The translations under genes and the position numbers were made by a program. This document shows positions 44,894 to 53,430 of a stretch of 64,000 bases of DNA, in pieces. A model generated the notes under the pieces. The model did not search any database, was not told the origin of the DNA, and saw only the letters and a program-made list of their open reading frames with translations. How positions within the stretch are numbered: the stretch's first letter is position 1; every line of letters begins with the position of its first letter. Origin of the DNA: Dyella japonica A8 (GTDB taxonomy: Bacteria > Pseudomonadota > Gammaproteobacteria > Xanthomonadales > Rhodanobacteraceae); assembly GCF_000725385.1 (NCBI RefSeq), contig NZ_CP008884.1, positions 4,340,001 to 4,404,000 of the forward strand. The letters run 5' to 3'.

Positions 44894-45273
44894 CACTTGC
44901 GCTTCCAGCGGGCCAGCACGTCGCCGAACGGCGCGATCGGCGGTTGCGGCGCGGCGTCCGGCGCAGGTGCCGCGCCTTCGTAGACGTGCAGCGTGCGCAT
45001 GCCACCCTGCCCCACGCCGATCAACAGGCGCTTGCCGTCCGCGTCGACCAGCATCAGCCGATCGCGCGCGCCCACCGCCATGGATTCCACGCAGCGCATG
45101 CGGCGCCCGCCCGGCGTCGCACGGGCCTGCAGCCGGCGGCTGAGCCAGCCGGCAGCGAAGATCAGCGCGATGATGCCGATCAGGCTCAGCAGCACGCGCA
45201 CCAGTTCGCCACCGACATTGATCTCGGGCGCGGCGGCGACCGGAAGGGCAAGGGCCAGCATCATCAAACTCAC
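44893..45273 (-). CDS. fliO: flagellar export assembly protein
   Basis: 126 residues: signal-like N-terminus (LMMLALALPVAAAPE), one TM helix (LVRVLLSLIGIIALIFAAGWL), then a cytoplasmic domain MRCVESMAVGARDRLMLVDADGKRLLIGV typical of FliO, which helps assemble FliP. Coupled by overlaps to fliP and nearly so to fliN. Confidence 0.92.
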   Translation of the reverse strand: MSLMMLALALPVAAAPEINVGGELVRVLLSLIGIIALIFAAGWLSRRLQARATPGGRRMRCVESMAVGARDRLMLVDADGKRLLIGVGQGGMRTLHVYEGAAPAPDAAPQPPIAPFGDVLARWKRK

Positions 45274-45611
45274 CGCAGCTTGCGCACGCGTTCGGCCGGG
45301 CTGATCACGTCGGTCAGGCGGATGCCGAAACGTTCGTTGATCACCACCACTTCGCCATGCGCCACCAGCGTGCCATTGACGAACACGTCGAGCGGTTCAC
45401 CGGCCGAACGGTCCAGTTCCACCACCGAGCCCTGGTTGAGCTGCAGCAGGTTGCGAATGCTGATACGCGTACGGCCCACTTCCATGGCGAGCGTGACCGG
45501 TACGTCGAGGATCATGTCGAGGTTGACGTCGGCACCTTCGCCCATGGGGGCGCTGAGCTGGTCGAATTCGACGCGCTGGGTCGCGCTGACGGCGTCATTG
45601 GTCGGAATCAT
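45270..45611 (-). CDS. fliN: flagellar motor switch protein FliN
   Basis: 113 residues forming the SpoA-type C-ring domain: DVPVTLAMEVGRTRISIRNLL, LNQGSVVELDRSAGEPLDVFVNGTLVAHGEVVVINERFGIRLTDV in the usual order. It makes the lower C-ring and binds FliH. The ATG overlaps the fliM stop by 4 bases. Confidence 0.97.
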   Translation of the reverse strand: MIPTNDAVSATQRVEFDQLSAPMGEGADVNLDMILDVPVTLAMEVGRTRISIRNLLQLNQGSVVELDRSAGEPLDVFVNGTLVAHGEVVVINERFGIRLTDVISPAERVRKLR

Positions 45612-46624
45612 GCGGGGTCGATCTCCAGGGCGGGTTCAGTCGACAGGCGCATTTCGCGGCGACCCGTCGGGGCATGGAAGCGGACGGCCGTGCGGCCGTT
45701 GTTCTGGCCGTAGCGGCCACGGAATACCGGCACGTCTTCGGCGAAGACGGTGCTGAACTCCGGCAGTTGGATGGGAATGACATCGCCGGGACGAAGCTGC
45801 AGGAAGTCGCCGATGCTCAGGCGCGTTTCGAGCAGCAGCGAGCTCAGCTCCACTTCGGCGTCCAGCACTTCGTCCTGCAGGGTTTCGGCCCAGCGGTGAT
45901 CGCGATCCACGCGGTCGCTCTGCACGCCGGCATCGAGCAGCGTGCGGATCGGCTCGACCATGGCGTACGGCAGGGTCAGGTGCACTTCGCCGCCGCCGCC
46001 ATCGAGTTCGATGTGGAACTTCGACACCACCACCGTTTCGGTGGGGCTGACAATGTTGGCGAACTGCGGGTTGATCTCGGAATTGAGGTATTCGAAGTTG
46101 AGTGGCAGCACCGGCGCCCAGGCTTCCACCATCGAGGTGAACAGCTCGGCCAGCATGATCTGGATGACGCGATTCTCGGTGGGCGTGAAGTCGCGACCTT
46201 CGATGCGTGCGTGGAAACGGCCGTCGCCACCGAAGAAATTGTCGATCACGGTGAACACCAGGCGCGGCTCCATCACCACCAGCGCCGTGCCGCGCAGCGG
46301 CTTGATGCGTACCAGGTTCAGGTTGCTCGGCACGGCCAGGCCATGCACGTACTCGGCGAACTTGAGCATCTTCACGCCGAGCACCGACACCTCGCAGGTC
46401 TTGCGCAGCACGCCGAAGACGGCGGTGCGGAAGAAGCGGGCGAAGCGGTCGTTGACCATTTCCAGCGTCGGCAGGCGACCGCGCACGATGCGGTCCTGCT
46501 GAGTGAAGTCATACGAAATGACCGCATCGGGCGGCAAGGGTTCGTCGTTACCCGTCTCGACCGCGCCACCTTCCACGCCGTCGAGCAGGGCATCGATTTC
46601 TTCCTGTGAAAGCAGGTCGCTCAT
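45608..46624 (-). CDS. fliM: flagellar motor switch protein FliM
   Basis: 338 residues. The N-terminal CheY-P docking peptide LSQEEIDALLDGVEGG is intact. The middle domain includes GGxGRFHARIEGRDFTPTENRVI, and the C-terminal SpoA domain includes SIGDFLQLRPGDVIPIQL. It is 13 bases after fliL. The docking peptide is strikingly like the motif repeated three times in the CheA at 33024-34976. Confidence 0.97.
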   Translation of the reverse strand: MSDLLSQEEIDALLDGVEGGAVETGNDEPLPPDAVISYDFTQQDRIVRGRLPTLEMVNDRFARFFRTAVFGVLRKTCEVSVLGVKMLKFAEYVHGLAVPSNLNLVRIKPLRGTALVVMEPRLVFTVIDNFFGGDGRFHARIEGRDFTPTENRVIQIMLAELFTSMVEAWAPVLPLNFEYLNSEINPQFANIVSPTETVVVSKFHIELDGGGGEVHLTLPYAMVEPIRTLLDAGVQSDRVDRDHRWAETLQDEVLDAEVELSSLLLETRLSIGDFLQLRPGDVIPIQLPEFSTVFAEDVPVFRGRYGQNNGRTAVRFHAPTGRREMRLSTEPALEIDPA

Positions 46625-46637
46625 CGCCGCGATTCCG

Positions 46638-47135
46638 TTACTGCATCACGAAGCTGGTGAAGTACAACGCTTCCACGCCCGGGCGACCCAGGCGCTTCTC
46701 GAGAATCTTGCGCACGGCATCCAGCGCCTGCGCCTGCAACTTCTGCTTGCCGGCGGCGTCGCTGAGGATGGTGTAGTCCTGGCTGCTGAACAGCATGACC
46801 AGCGCGTTGCGGATCACCGGATCGGCGTCCTTGGCGGCGGCCAGCGCGGCGGCGTCATGCGACATCAGACTCACGCCGACCTGCAGAAAGCGCATCGACT
46901 GGTCGTCCTTGAAGTTGACGACGAACGGCGGGTCCATCGTCAGGTACTGCTCCTGCTTGGACATCACCACCTTCGGTTCTTCTGGGGCACCGCCATGTGC
47001 GCTGCGCGCGTTCATCACCAGGTAGCCGGACACGCCGGCCATGGCGACCATCGCCACGCCCATGATGATCACGACCTTGTTGGAACCCTTCTTGGGCGTC
47101 CCGGCCGTGGTTTCTGCTTGCTCGTTCTGAGCCAT
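46638..47135 (-). CDS. fliL: flagellar basal body-associated protein FliL
   Basis: Supports stator function at the basal body. 165 residues: Gly/Lys-rich cytoplasmic tail, one TM helix (VVIIMGVAMVAMAGVSGYLVM) and a periplasmic domain with YLTMDPPFVVNFKDDQSMRFLQVGVSLMS and a C-terminal YFTSFVMQ. It is the first gene of the fliLMNOPQR-flhBA unit; an RpoN-type promoter lies about 70-85 bases upstream. Confidence 0.94.
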   Translation of the reverse strand: MAQNEQAETTAGTPKKGSNKVVIIMGVAMVAMAGVSGYLVMNARSAHGGAPEEPKVVMSKQEQYLTMDPPFVVNFKDDQSMRFLQVGVSLMSHDAAALAAAKDADPVIRNALVMLFSSQDYTILSDAAGKQKLQAQALDAVRKILEKRLGRPGVEALYFTSFVMQ

Positions 47136-47203
47136 GCGAATGTGGTTCCCTATCGATTACCAGACGTCTGCCACTCGCTACGGGGTGGCGCATGCCCTTT
47201 GAT

Positions 47204-47220
47204 AGCAAGCGGCGTGCCAT
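47204..47220 (-). promoter_or_regulatory. sigma-54 (RpoN) promoter of the fliL operon
   Basis: On the minus strand TGGCAC-GCCGC-TTGCT, an exact match to TGGCAC-N5-TTGC. FleQ is the expected activator. Confidence 0.85.
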
Positions 47221-47578
47221 CCTTGGGAAGCCTTGGTGTGACGGGGTTTGCGGTGGATCGGCAGGAGGTGGCGGCGCTTTCTTGACGCGTGTCGGAGAGT
47301 GGGCGCGACGGGGGGATGGCGGCTGTCGGAAGGTTGTCGCGCGGGGCGGGGTTTGGGTGGTTTCGCCTGGGGGCGAACTGGCTTTCTCGCGTTGGGGGCC
47401 TGTAGGCGGATTGCCTTGCTCGCGCTCGCGGGGCGCCGCTTTGCCTGCTGGGGTACGCGGGGAAGTGGCTGTGGATCGCGATGGTTTAGCGGGCCGCGGC
47501 GCGACGACGCAAGGCGAGGCGAGGCGAGGCAAGGCAAGGATTGGAGTGAGGGGACACTCTTGCCGCACCCTTCCTACC

Positions 47579-47738
47579 CGTCATCCCGGCGCAGGCCGGG
47601 ATCCAGTTTCGGTAGTGGTCGGTCGTCGACTCGTGCGATCCCGCGATCTGGCCGCTTACGCCGCGGGCGTTTCGACCTTCTGCCGAAGGCCGAGTCACTT
47701 TTCTTTTGCTGGCCCAAAAGAAAAGTAACCCAAAGAAA
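47579..47738. repeat. left arm of long inverted repeat
   Basis: Starts with a family A half (CGTCATCCCGGCGCAGGCCG), continues through GTCGTCGAC, GATCTGGCCGCTTACGCCGC, CTGCCGAAGGCCGAGTCAC, and ends TTTTCTTTTGCTGGCCCAAA...GTAACCCAAAGAAA. The same series occurs inverted at 48324-48528. Confidence 0.8.
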
Positions 47739-47940
47739 ATGGCCTAGAGAGCCAGAACTGGCAGCATTCCGATGGGATAAACCCGAACGGTCGAGGAACG
47801 TTGCTGCATGGCAACCTCCGCCTCTACACAGCGGGTACCTCCAAGCGTTTCGCAACGCGCCATGGCGATGAGGACTTAAAGCGGCGCCTCGCTTCGCTTC
47901 TGCCCCGATGAACCCGCACGCCCGCCCGCTTTTCTCTTTT

Positions 47941-48026
47941 CTGTGGGAGCGCACCCTGTGCGCGACAACCTAACGGAGCGGTGACTACGACACGCCCCAG
48001 TCGCGCACAGGGTGCGCTCCCACAAG
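47941..48026. repeat. family B palindromic repeat pair
   Basis: CTGTGGGAGCGCACCCTGTG and inverted CAGGGTGCGCTCCCACAAGG, almost the same as the copy at 7911-7997, lying between the long inverted arms. Confidence 0.87.
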
Positions 48027-48079
48027 GTATCCGCCATCTTGGAGTGCTCCGCTGACGCCTCGAGCTCTCGCTTTGGCTT

Positions 48080-48142
48080 TTGGCTCTTGGCTCTTGGCTC
48101 TTGGCTCTTGGCTCTTGGCTCTTGGCTCTTGGCTCTTGGCTC
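48080..48142. repeat. 7-bp tandem repeat (TTGGCTC) x9
   Basis: Nine perfect consecutive TTGGCTC units, with degenerate units on both sides (from about 48072 to 48150). It is not in a gene. Confidence 0.95.
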
Positions 48143-48323
48143 TGGCTCTTGATCTCCCGGGTCCCCGTATGACGCGGCGGGCGGGTGGAGGAATAGCCCG
48201 AAGGGTGGCCGGCAAGGATGCCGGCCAGTTTGTCGTCAGGGCAGGATGCCCTGTCGACAAACCCCGCAACCCGGCCGCGAACCTTCCGGGCAACGCCCGG
48301 AAGGCGCGTCATCCGGGGGGCCC

Positions 48324-48528
48324 TTTCTTTGGGTTACTTTTCTTTGGGCAAGCAAAGAAAAGTGACCCGGCCTCCGGCAGGAGGTCGGAACGCCCGCCGC
48401 GTAGGCGGCCAGGTCGCGGGAGCGCATGAGGCGACGACCCGCCACTACAGAAACTGGATAACCAGCCATGCGGCTGTTGAAAAGCGCCTCTGGCGCTTGC
48501 CCCCTTTTCGGGGTGCGCCGGGATGACG
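48324..48528. repeat. right arm of long inverted repeat
   Basis: Inverted counterpart of 47579-47738: TTTCTTTGGGTTACTTTTCT, GGCCTCCGGCAGGAGGTCGG, GCGTAGGCGGCCAGGTCGCG, GAGGCGACGACCC, ending in a family A half GCGCCGGGATGACG with an enlarged loop. Confidence 0.8.
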
Positions 48529-48662
48529 GCTCTTATGAAAACGTGAGGCTAGATGGGCCCGTCACCACCATGAAAGTGGCGATGCCTCAGCCTCCCCTTG
48601 CTCCTTCAAGCCGCAACCGTCCACGGCCTCTCCCGCCTACCCAAGGAAGAGAGAGAAAAAAA

Positions 48663-49904
48663 TCAGGCAAACATATCCACCAACCCCACCACCTTCCCAA
48701 TGGGCGACACCGCGGAAACCACCTCACCCAAACCTTCCGCCAATCCACTCTCGCCACCCGACGAAGTCCCCGAAGAACCGCCCGGCTGCGCGGACGAGCC
48801 CTGCCCCGAATTCCCCTGCCCCACCTGTGCCTGCCCCAGCGACAGACCATGGTGCGCGAGCATGGCGTCGAGCTGACTCAAGGTCTGCTGCACGGCGTGC
48901 ACCGCCTGCGGATGCTGCGCGATGAAGGCCACGTCCACGTGGTCCTGCTTCACGCTCACCTTCACGTCCAGCTCGCCGAGATCTTCCGGGTGCAGACGGA
49001 TGCGTGCCTCCTTCACATCCTGGCCCCCAAGCCACGTCACCTGCTGGCTCAGTTCCTGGCCAAACGCCGGTGTGCCAACCGTTGACTGCATGGTCAGCAC
49101 ATGCGGCGCGGGCGTCGTGGCGATGTTGGGTTGCGCCTGTGCCGGCATGGCCGCGGCGGTGAGGTTTTTCAGCGCCTCGAGCGGATCGCTGCTGTCCTTC
49201 TGGCTTGATGGCGACGAGGTCGTCAGCGCCTGCAGGGCGCTGGCCAACGCATCGCCTTTTGCGGCTGCGCCTGTATCCGTCGTGGCCTGGCCTGCGGCGT
49301 CATCGCCGTCATCCGCGTTCTGCCCCAGCAAGAACAGGCTCTTGTCTTTGATGCCATCCATGGCCTTGGTGAACTCGTTCGCATCGCCGGCCTTGGCCGG
49401 GGCCGCGCCCTGCATCGCGCCAAGCAGCGAGATCGTCGCGGAAGCCGGCAAGGTCGCGGCGGCCGACGTGCCGGCACCGCTCACTGCGTCGGTGGCGCCT
49501 GTGGAAGCATCGCCGTCGCTCGTGGAAACCGTGGACGCGGAAGCCGATGCCGGCACGCTCTGGCCGAGCAAGGCCAGCATCGCGGCGGCGGCACCTGATG
49601 CGGCGGCCGCTGCCGTGTCGTCGACCTTGTCATGGTTCGACTTGCCGCTGGCCTGCACCTGCGAAGAAGAGGAAGAGGAAGAGGAAGAGGAAGAGGATGA
49701 CGACAACGCCGACGCCGGCTTTGGCGATGCGGGGCGCGCCGGCTCGCTCTGTCGCGCCAGTTGCTGATGCGCCTGTTGCAGCGGCGTGCTGAACGTGTTG
49801 CTCGCGGCATTCGACGATGCCTGGCTCGCATCGCTGGCTGGCGCGCTGGCGGGCGCGCTCGGGGCCGGTGCCAGGTTCGCCATCAGGGCGGTGGAAGGCG
49901 TCAT
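48663..49904 (-). CDS. fliK: flagellar hook-length control protein
   Basis: Molecular ruler that stops hook growth and triggers the export switch. 413 residues. The long low-complexity N-terminal two thirds is Ala/Ser/Pro-rich and includes a run of at least fourteen Ser near residue 70, encoded by a 6-bp repeat. The C-terminal FliK domain is at about 285-385 (GQELSQQVTWLGGQDVKEARIRLHPEDLG, VDVAFIAQHPQAVHAVQQTL, LSQLDAMLAHHGLSLGQ). Start ATG 49904 has GGAG eight bases upstream. It is the last gene of fliEFGHIJK. Confidence 0.94.
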   Translation of the reverse strand: MTPSTALMANLAPAPSAPASAPASDASQASSNAASNTFSTPLQQAHQQLARQSEPARPASPKPASALSSSSSSSSSSSSSSQVQASGKSNHDKVDDTAAAAASGAAAAMLALLGQSVPASASASTVSTSDGDASTGATDAVSGAGTSAAATLPASATISLLGAMQGAAPAKAGDANEFTKAMDGIKDKSLFLLGQNADDGDDAAGQATTDTGAAAKGDALASALQALTTSSPSSQKDSSDPLEALKNLTAAAMPAQAQPNIATTPAPHVLTMQSTVGTPAFGQELSQQVTWLGGQDVKEARIRLHPEDLGELDVKVSVKQDHVDVAFIAQHPQAVHAVQQTLSQLDAMLAHHGLSLGQAQVGQGNSGQGSSAQPGGSSGTSSGGESGLAEGLGEVVSAVSPIGKVVGLVDMFA

Positions 49905-49938
49905 GGAGCGATCTCCGGGGAGGCGGTCTTGGACGGGG

Positions 49939-50373
49939 TCACGGCAAACCCCTGGTCGGGCGGCGGTATTGCATGCGCTCGTCGATCTCGGCTTGCTCGC
50001 GACGCTCCTCGCTCTTGCGCTCCTGCTCGCGATACCGGTCGATCACGCTGCCGAGCGCCTGTTCGCGGGCGTGGGCTTCGCGCCACTGGTGGCGTACACC
50101 GTCCAGGTTGCGGCGCTGGCGGGTCACTTCGTTGACCTGCTGGGCGATGACCTGGTCGATGCGCTCGACGAACTGGCGACGGTTGAGCAGTGCGCTCACG
50201 CTCACGCCGCCCTGCGTCTGGGCGTACTCGGCACGGTACTTCTGCAGCTCTTCCAGCTGCTGCTCGGCTTTGGCGAGCTTCTGCTGCTGCTCGGCCAGAC
50301 GTTGCATGGCCGCTTCCTGTCGTTCGTGCGCCAGGTCGGCGGCGGGCTGCAGGCGGTTCGCGCGGGACTTCAC
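49939..50373 (-). CDS. fliJ: flagellar export chaperone FliJ
   Basis: 144 residues, almost wholly a Glu/Gln/Arg-rich coiled coil ([55 protein letters not shown]). It sits in the FliI hexamer and escorts substrates. ATG overlaps the fliI stop by 4 bases. Confidence 0.92.
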   Translation of the reverse strand: MKSRANRLQPAADLAHERQEAAMQRLAEQQQKLAKAEQQLEELQKYRAEYAQTQGGVSVSALLNRRQFVERIDQVIAQQVNEVTRQRRNLDGVRHQWREAHAREQALGSVIDRYREQERKSEERREQAEIDERMQYRRPTRGLP

Positions 50374-51734
50374 GGCGTACCTCCGGCGGTCAGCGTTTCA
50401 AGCGAACCGATGGCATCGGCCAGCGTGGTCGGCGCATCCACCTCCTGCTGCAGGAAGTCGCGCAGCCTCGGCCACATGGCAATGGCGTGGTCCACCTGCG
50501 GATCGGAACCCTTCTGGTAGGCACCCACGGCAATCAGGTCGCGCTGCTGGCGGTACGCCGAATAGACCTGGCGGAAGCGTTGCGCGGCGCGCAGGTGTTC
50601 GCGCTGCACCACGGCGGGCATGACGCGGCTGATCGAGGCTTCGACGTCGATGGCGGGATAGTGGCCCGCCTCGGCAAGGTCGCGCGAGAGCACGATATGA
50701 CCGTCCAGAATGGCGCGTGACGCGTCCGCGATGGGATCGTGGCGGTAGTCGTCGCCCTCGGTGAGCACGGTGTAGAACGCGGTGATGGAGCCCCGCCCTT
50801 CCGCATCGTTGCCGGCGCGTTCGACCAGCGCAGGCAGCATGGCGAACACGGACGGCGGATATCCCTTGGTGGCCGGCGGTTCGCCGATGGCGAGCGCGAT
50901 CTCGCGCTGCGCCTGAGCATAGCGCGTGATCGAGTCCATCAGCAGCAGTACGCGTTGACCCCGATCGCGGAACCACTCGGCGATCGCCGTGGCGTACTGC
51001 GCACCACGCAGGCGCTTAAGCGGCGGCGCGTCGGCGGGTGCGGCAACGATCACCGCGCGGGCGCGACCTTCTGGCCCCAGTGTGTGTTCGACGAATTCCT
51101 TCACTTCGCGACCGCGCTCGCCGATCAGGCCCACCACCACCACGTCGGCGTCGGTGTAGCGCGTCATCATGCCGAGCAGGGTCGACTTGCCCACGCCGGA
51201 GCCGGCGAACAGGCCCAGACGCTGGCCGCGCCCCACGGTGAGCAGTGAATTGATCGCACGCACGCCAGTATCCAGCGGCGTGTCGATGGGCTTGCGCGCC
51301 ATCGGGTTGATCGGTTCGTTCTTGAGCAGCGCGTGTTCGTCGACGTCGAGCGGCCCGAGGCCATCCAGCGGCACGCCATCGGCACCGACCACGCGCCCCA
51401 GCAAGGCCAGCCCTACCGGCAGCCCGCCCGTATGCGCGCAGGGACGCACGCGTGCATTGGGCAGCACGCCGTGCATCTCGGTCACTGGCATCAATAGCAG
51501 GCGTTCATCGGCAAAGCCGACCACTTCGGTATCCAGCTCGCTGCCATCGGCGGTGGTGACCATGCAGCGCGCACCCAGTGGCGCCTCACATCCTTCCGCT
51601 TCCAGGGTGAGGCCGACCACGCGGCGCAGGCGGCCTTCCACGGTGAGCGTGCGCGTTCCCAGCGCGCGCTGGCGCCGGCGGGCAAGACGTTCCTGCCACA
51701 ACGCGCTGCGCGAGGGATCCCGCTGCGCGTTCAT
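50370..51734 (-). CDS. fliI: flagellum-specific export ATPase
   Basis: 454 residues. Walker A in [18 protein letters not shown], Walker B in [19 protein letters not shown], and the export-ATPase signature [19 protein letters not shown]. The ATG at 51734 overlaps the fliH stop (ATGA); longer frames add an implausible Arg-rich leader. Confidence 0.97.
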   Translation of the reverse strand: MNAQRDPSRSALWQERLARRRQRALGTRTLTVEGRLRRVVGLTLEAEGCEAPLGARCMVTTADGSELDTEVVGFADERLLLMPVTEMHGVLPNARVRPCAHTGGLPVGLALLGRVVGADGVPLDGLGPLDVDEHALLKNEPINPMARKPIDTPLDTGVRAINSLLTVGRGQRLGLFAGSGVGKSTLLGMMTRYTDADVVVVGLIGERGREVKEFVEHTLGPEGRARAVIVAAPADAPPLKRLRGAQYATAIAEWFRDRGQRVLLLMDSITRYAQAQREIALAIGEPPATKGYPPSVFAMLPALVERAGNDAEGRGSITAFYTVLTEGDDYRHDPIADASRAILDGHIVLSRDLAEAGHYPAIDVEASISRVMPAVVQREHLRAAQRFRQVYSAYRQQRDLIAVGAYQKGSDPQVDHAIAMWPRLRDFLQQEVDAPTTLADAIGSLETLTAGGTP

Positions 51735-52381
51735 CCGCGTACCTCGTCGGCATCCTCGTCGGTTTCCTCGGCTTCGGCGCCGAGCACGGCATCGACGACA
51801 GCGGCAAGGCGGGTTTCGATGCGCGCATCGAGGCGCGAACGCTCGCTTTCGAGCATGCAATCGCCACGCTGCAGGCTGTTGTCGGGCAGCAGCTGCCAGT
51901 GCGACTCCACCATGTCGAGGGAGCGCAGCAAGGCAAGATCATCCGGGTGCAGCCGTACACGCAGGTTGCCTGACGCCGAAGGCAGCGCCAACGCGGCCTG
52001 GCGCACGGCTTCCACCACCAGGTCCGGCGCGGTGCGCAGCTCGTGCGCCAGCACCTGGCGCGCCACGGTCATGGCCAGGCGCGTCAGTTCGAGCTCCACC
52101 ATGTCGTCCATGCTGCGCAGGGGACGGGCTGCGGATGCCAGCAAATCGTCCAGGCGCTGTGCGCGCTCCTGCAGCAGGGCACGGGCTTCCGCCAGGCCCT
52201 GCTCGAGCCCCGCGGCATAGCCTTCCTCGCGCGCCTGCTGTTCCAGTGCCTCCAGTTCACGCACGGTCGGCTGCTGCACCGGTTCGGCAGCCACCGGCTC
52301 GGCTGCGACCGGCTCACCCACTTCGGGCGGCAGCCAGCGTTCGAAAGCGAGGAGGTTGTCCCGGTTCATCACGGCGCTCAT
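51731..52381 (-). CDS. fliH: flagellar assembly protein FliH
   Basis: Negative regulator of FliI and link to the C-ring via FliN. 216 residues: N-terminal [10 protein letters not shown] segment, a helical stalk ([29 protein letters not shown] with GxxxG spacing), and a C-terminal VTPE-like domain ([38 protein letters not shown]). Overlaps fliG and fliI by 4 bases each. Confidence 0.93.
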   Translation of the reverse strand: MSAVMNRDNLLAFERWLPPEVGEPVAAEPVAAEPVQQPTVRELEALEQQAREEGYAAGLEQGLAEARALLQERAQRLDDLLASAARPLRSMDDMVELELTRLAMTVARQVLAHELRTAPDLVVEAVRQAALALPSASGNLRVRLHPDDLALLRSLDMVESHWQLLPDNSLQRGDCMLESERSRLDARIETRLAAVVDAVLGAEAEETDEDADEVRG

Positions 52382-53391
52382 GCGACCAGCTCGTCACCCG
52401 AGCCTGAGAGGTTGATCGCGCCCGAATCGGCCAGCTTGCGCGCGATGCCGAGCACTTCCTTCTGCGCCGCGTCGACTTCGCTGAGGCGCACGGGGCCGGA
52501 CACTTCCAGGTCGTCTCGCAGCATGTCGGCGGCGCGCTTGGACATATTGGCAAAAATCTTCTCGCGCACGCCGGGCTCGGCGCCCTTCAGCGCGGTGACC
52601 AGGCGCGCCGTCGGCACTTCGCGCAGCAGCGTCTGCATGCTGCGGTCGTCCAGGTCGCCCAGGTCTTCGAACACGAACATCAGTTCCTCGATGCGTCCGC
52701 TGAGGCCCGAATCGTGGGTGCGGATGGCCGCCATCAGTTCGTTCTCGCGGCTGGTTTCCATCGCGTTGAGGATATTGGCCGCCGCCTTCAGGCCGCCGAC
52801 GCTGGCGGACTTGAGCTTCTTGGTGTTGCCGCCGGCGAACTGGCGCTCCATGATTTCGTCCAGCTCGTTCAGCGCGTGCGGCTGCACGCCGTCGAGCGTG
52901 GCGATGCGCATCACCGCATCGCTGCGCGTGCGCGGCGGCAGGTAGCCGATGACTTCGGCCGCCTGGTCCGGCTCGAGGTGCGCCAGCACCAGCGCGATGA
53001 TCTGCGGGTGTTCCTGGCCGATCATCTCGGCAATGGCGCGGCTTTCCATCCACTTCAGCGATTCCAGGCCCTTGCTGCTGCGGCCGAGCAGGATGCGGTC
53101 GATCAGGCCGCCCGCCTTGTTCTCGCCCAGCGCGTTGACCAGGATCTTGCGGATGTATTCCTCGGTGCCGACGCCCAGCGAGGTATGGCGGCCCATGTCC
53201 TCGTTGAGGCGCTCGAGCACGACCTCGACCTGCTCGCGCGTGACATTGGTGAGGCTGGCCATGGCCGTGCCCACTGCCTGCACGTCGCGTGCACTGAGGT
53301 GCTTGAGCACTTCGGCCGCATCCTGCTCGCCCAGGGTGAGCAGCAGGATGGCCGCGCGCTGCGCGCCGTTGATTTGCGTGTCTGCCTTCAT
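52378..53391 (-). CDS. fliG: flagellar motor switch protein FliG
   Basis: Torque-generating rotor protein, 337 residues. The N-domain (AAILLLTLGEQDAAEVLKHLS) binds FliF, the middle domain has the EHPQ motif (IGQEHPQIIALVLAHLEPDQAAEV), and the C-domain carries the charged helix facing the stator (MFVFEDLGDLDDRSMQTLLREV). Confidence 0.97.
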   Translation of the reverse strand: MKADTQINGAQRAAILLLTLGEQDAAEVLKHLSARDVQAVGTAMASLTNVTREQVEVVLERLNEDMGRHTSLGVGTEEYIRKILVNALGENKAGGLIDRILLGRSSKGLESLKWMESRAIAEMIGQEHPQIIALVLAHLEPDQAAEVIGYLPPRTRSDAVMRIATLDGVQPHALNELDEIMERQFAGGNTKKLKSASVGGLKAAANILNAMETSRENELMAAIRTHDSGLSGRIEELMFVFEDLGDLDDRSMQTLLREVPTARLVTALKGAEPGVREKIFANMSKRAADMLRDDLEVSGPVRLSEVDAAQKEVLGIARKLADSGAINLSGSGDELVA

Positions 53392-53430
53392 GATTCGTTT
53401 CGTCCGCCAGGGATGCCCTGCGATGTCAGA

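Larger units (their letters stand above)
47221..48662. other. fliL-fliK intergenic repeat region, no gene seen
   Basis: About 1.4 kb. The part from 47221 to about 47575 is G-rich on the plus strand with no recognised feature. From 47579 to 48528 lies a composite of inverted arms, a family B repeat and a 7-bp tandem array. Open frames here are arginine/proline-rich, lack ribosome binding sites and run through repeats, so I call none of them genes. Confidence 0.65.

Noticed and set aside
48080..48142. Possible CRISPR array
   Set aside because: Unit is only 7 bases, contiguous and without spacers; no cas genes in the window.
47192..48470. Several open frames of 70-207 codons between fliL and fliK
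   Set aside because: They run through inverted repeats and the 7-bp array, have no Shine-Dalgarno sequence, and give Arg/Pro-rich or KSQEPRA-type repeated translations.
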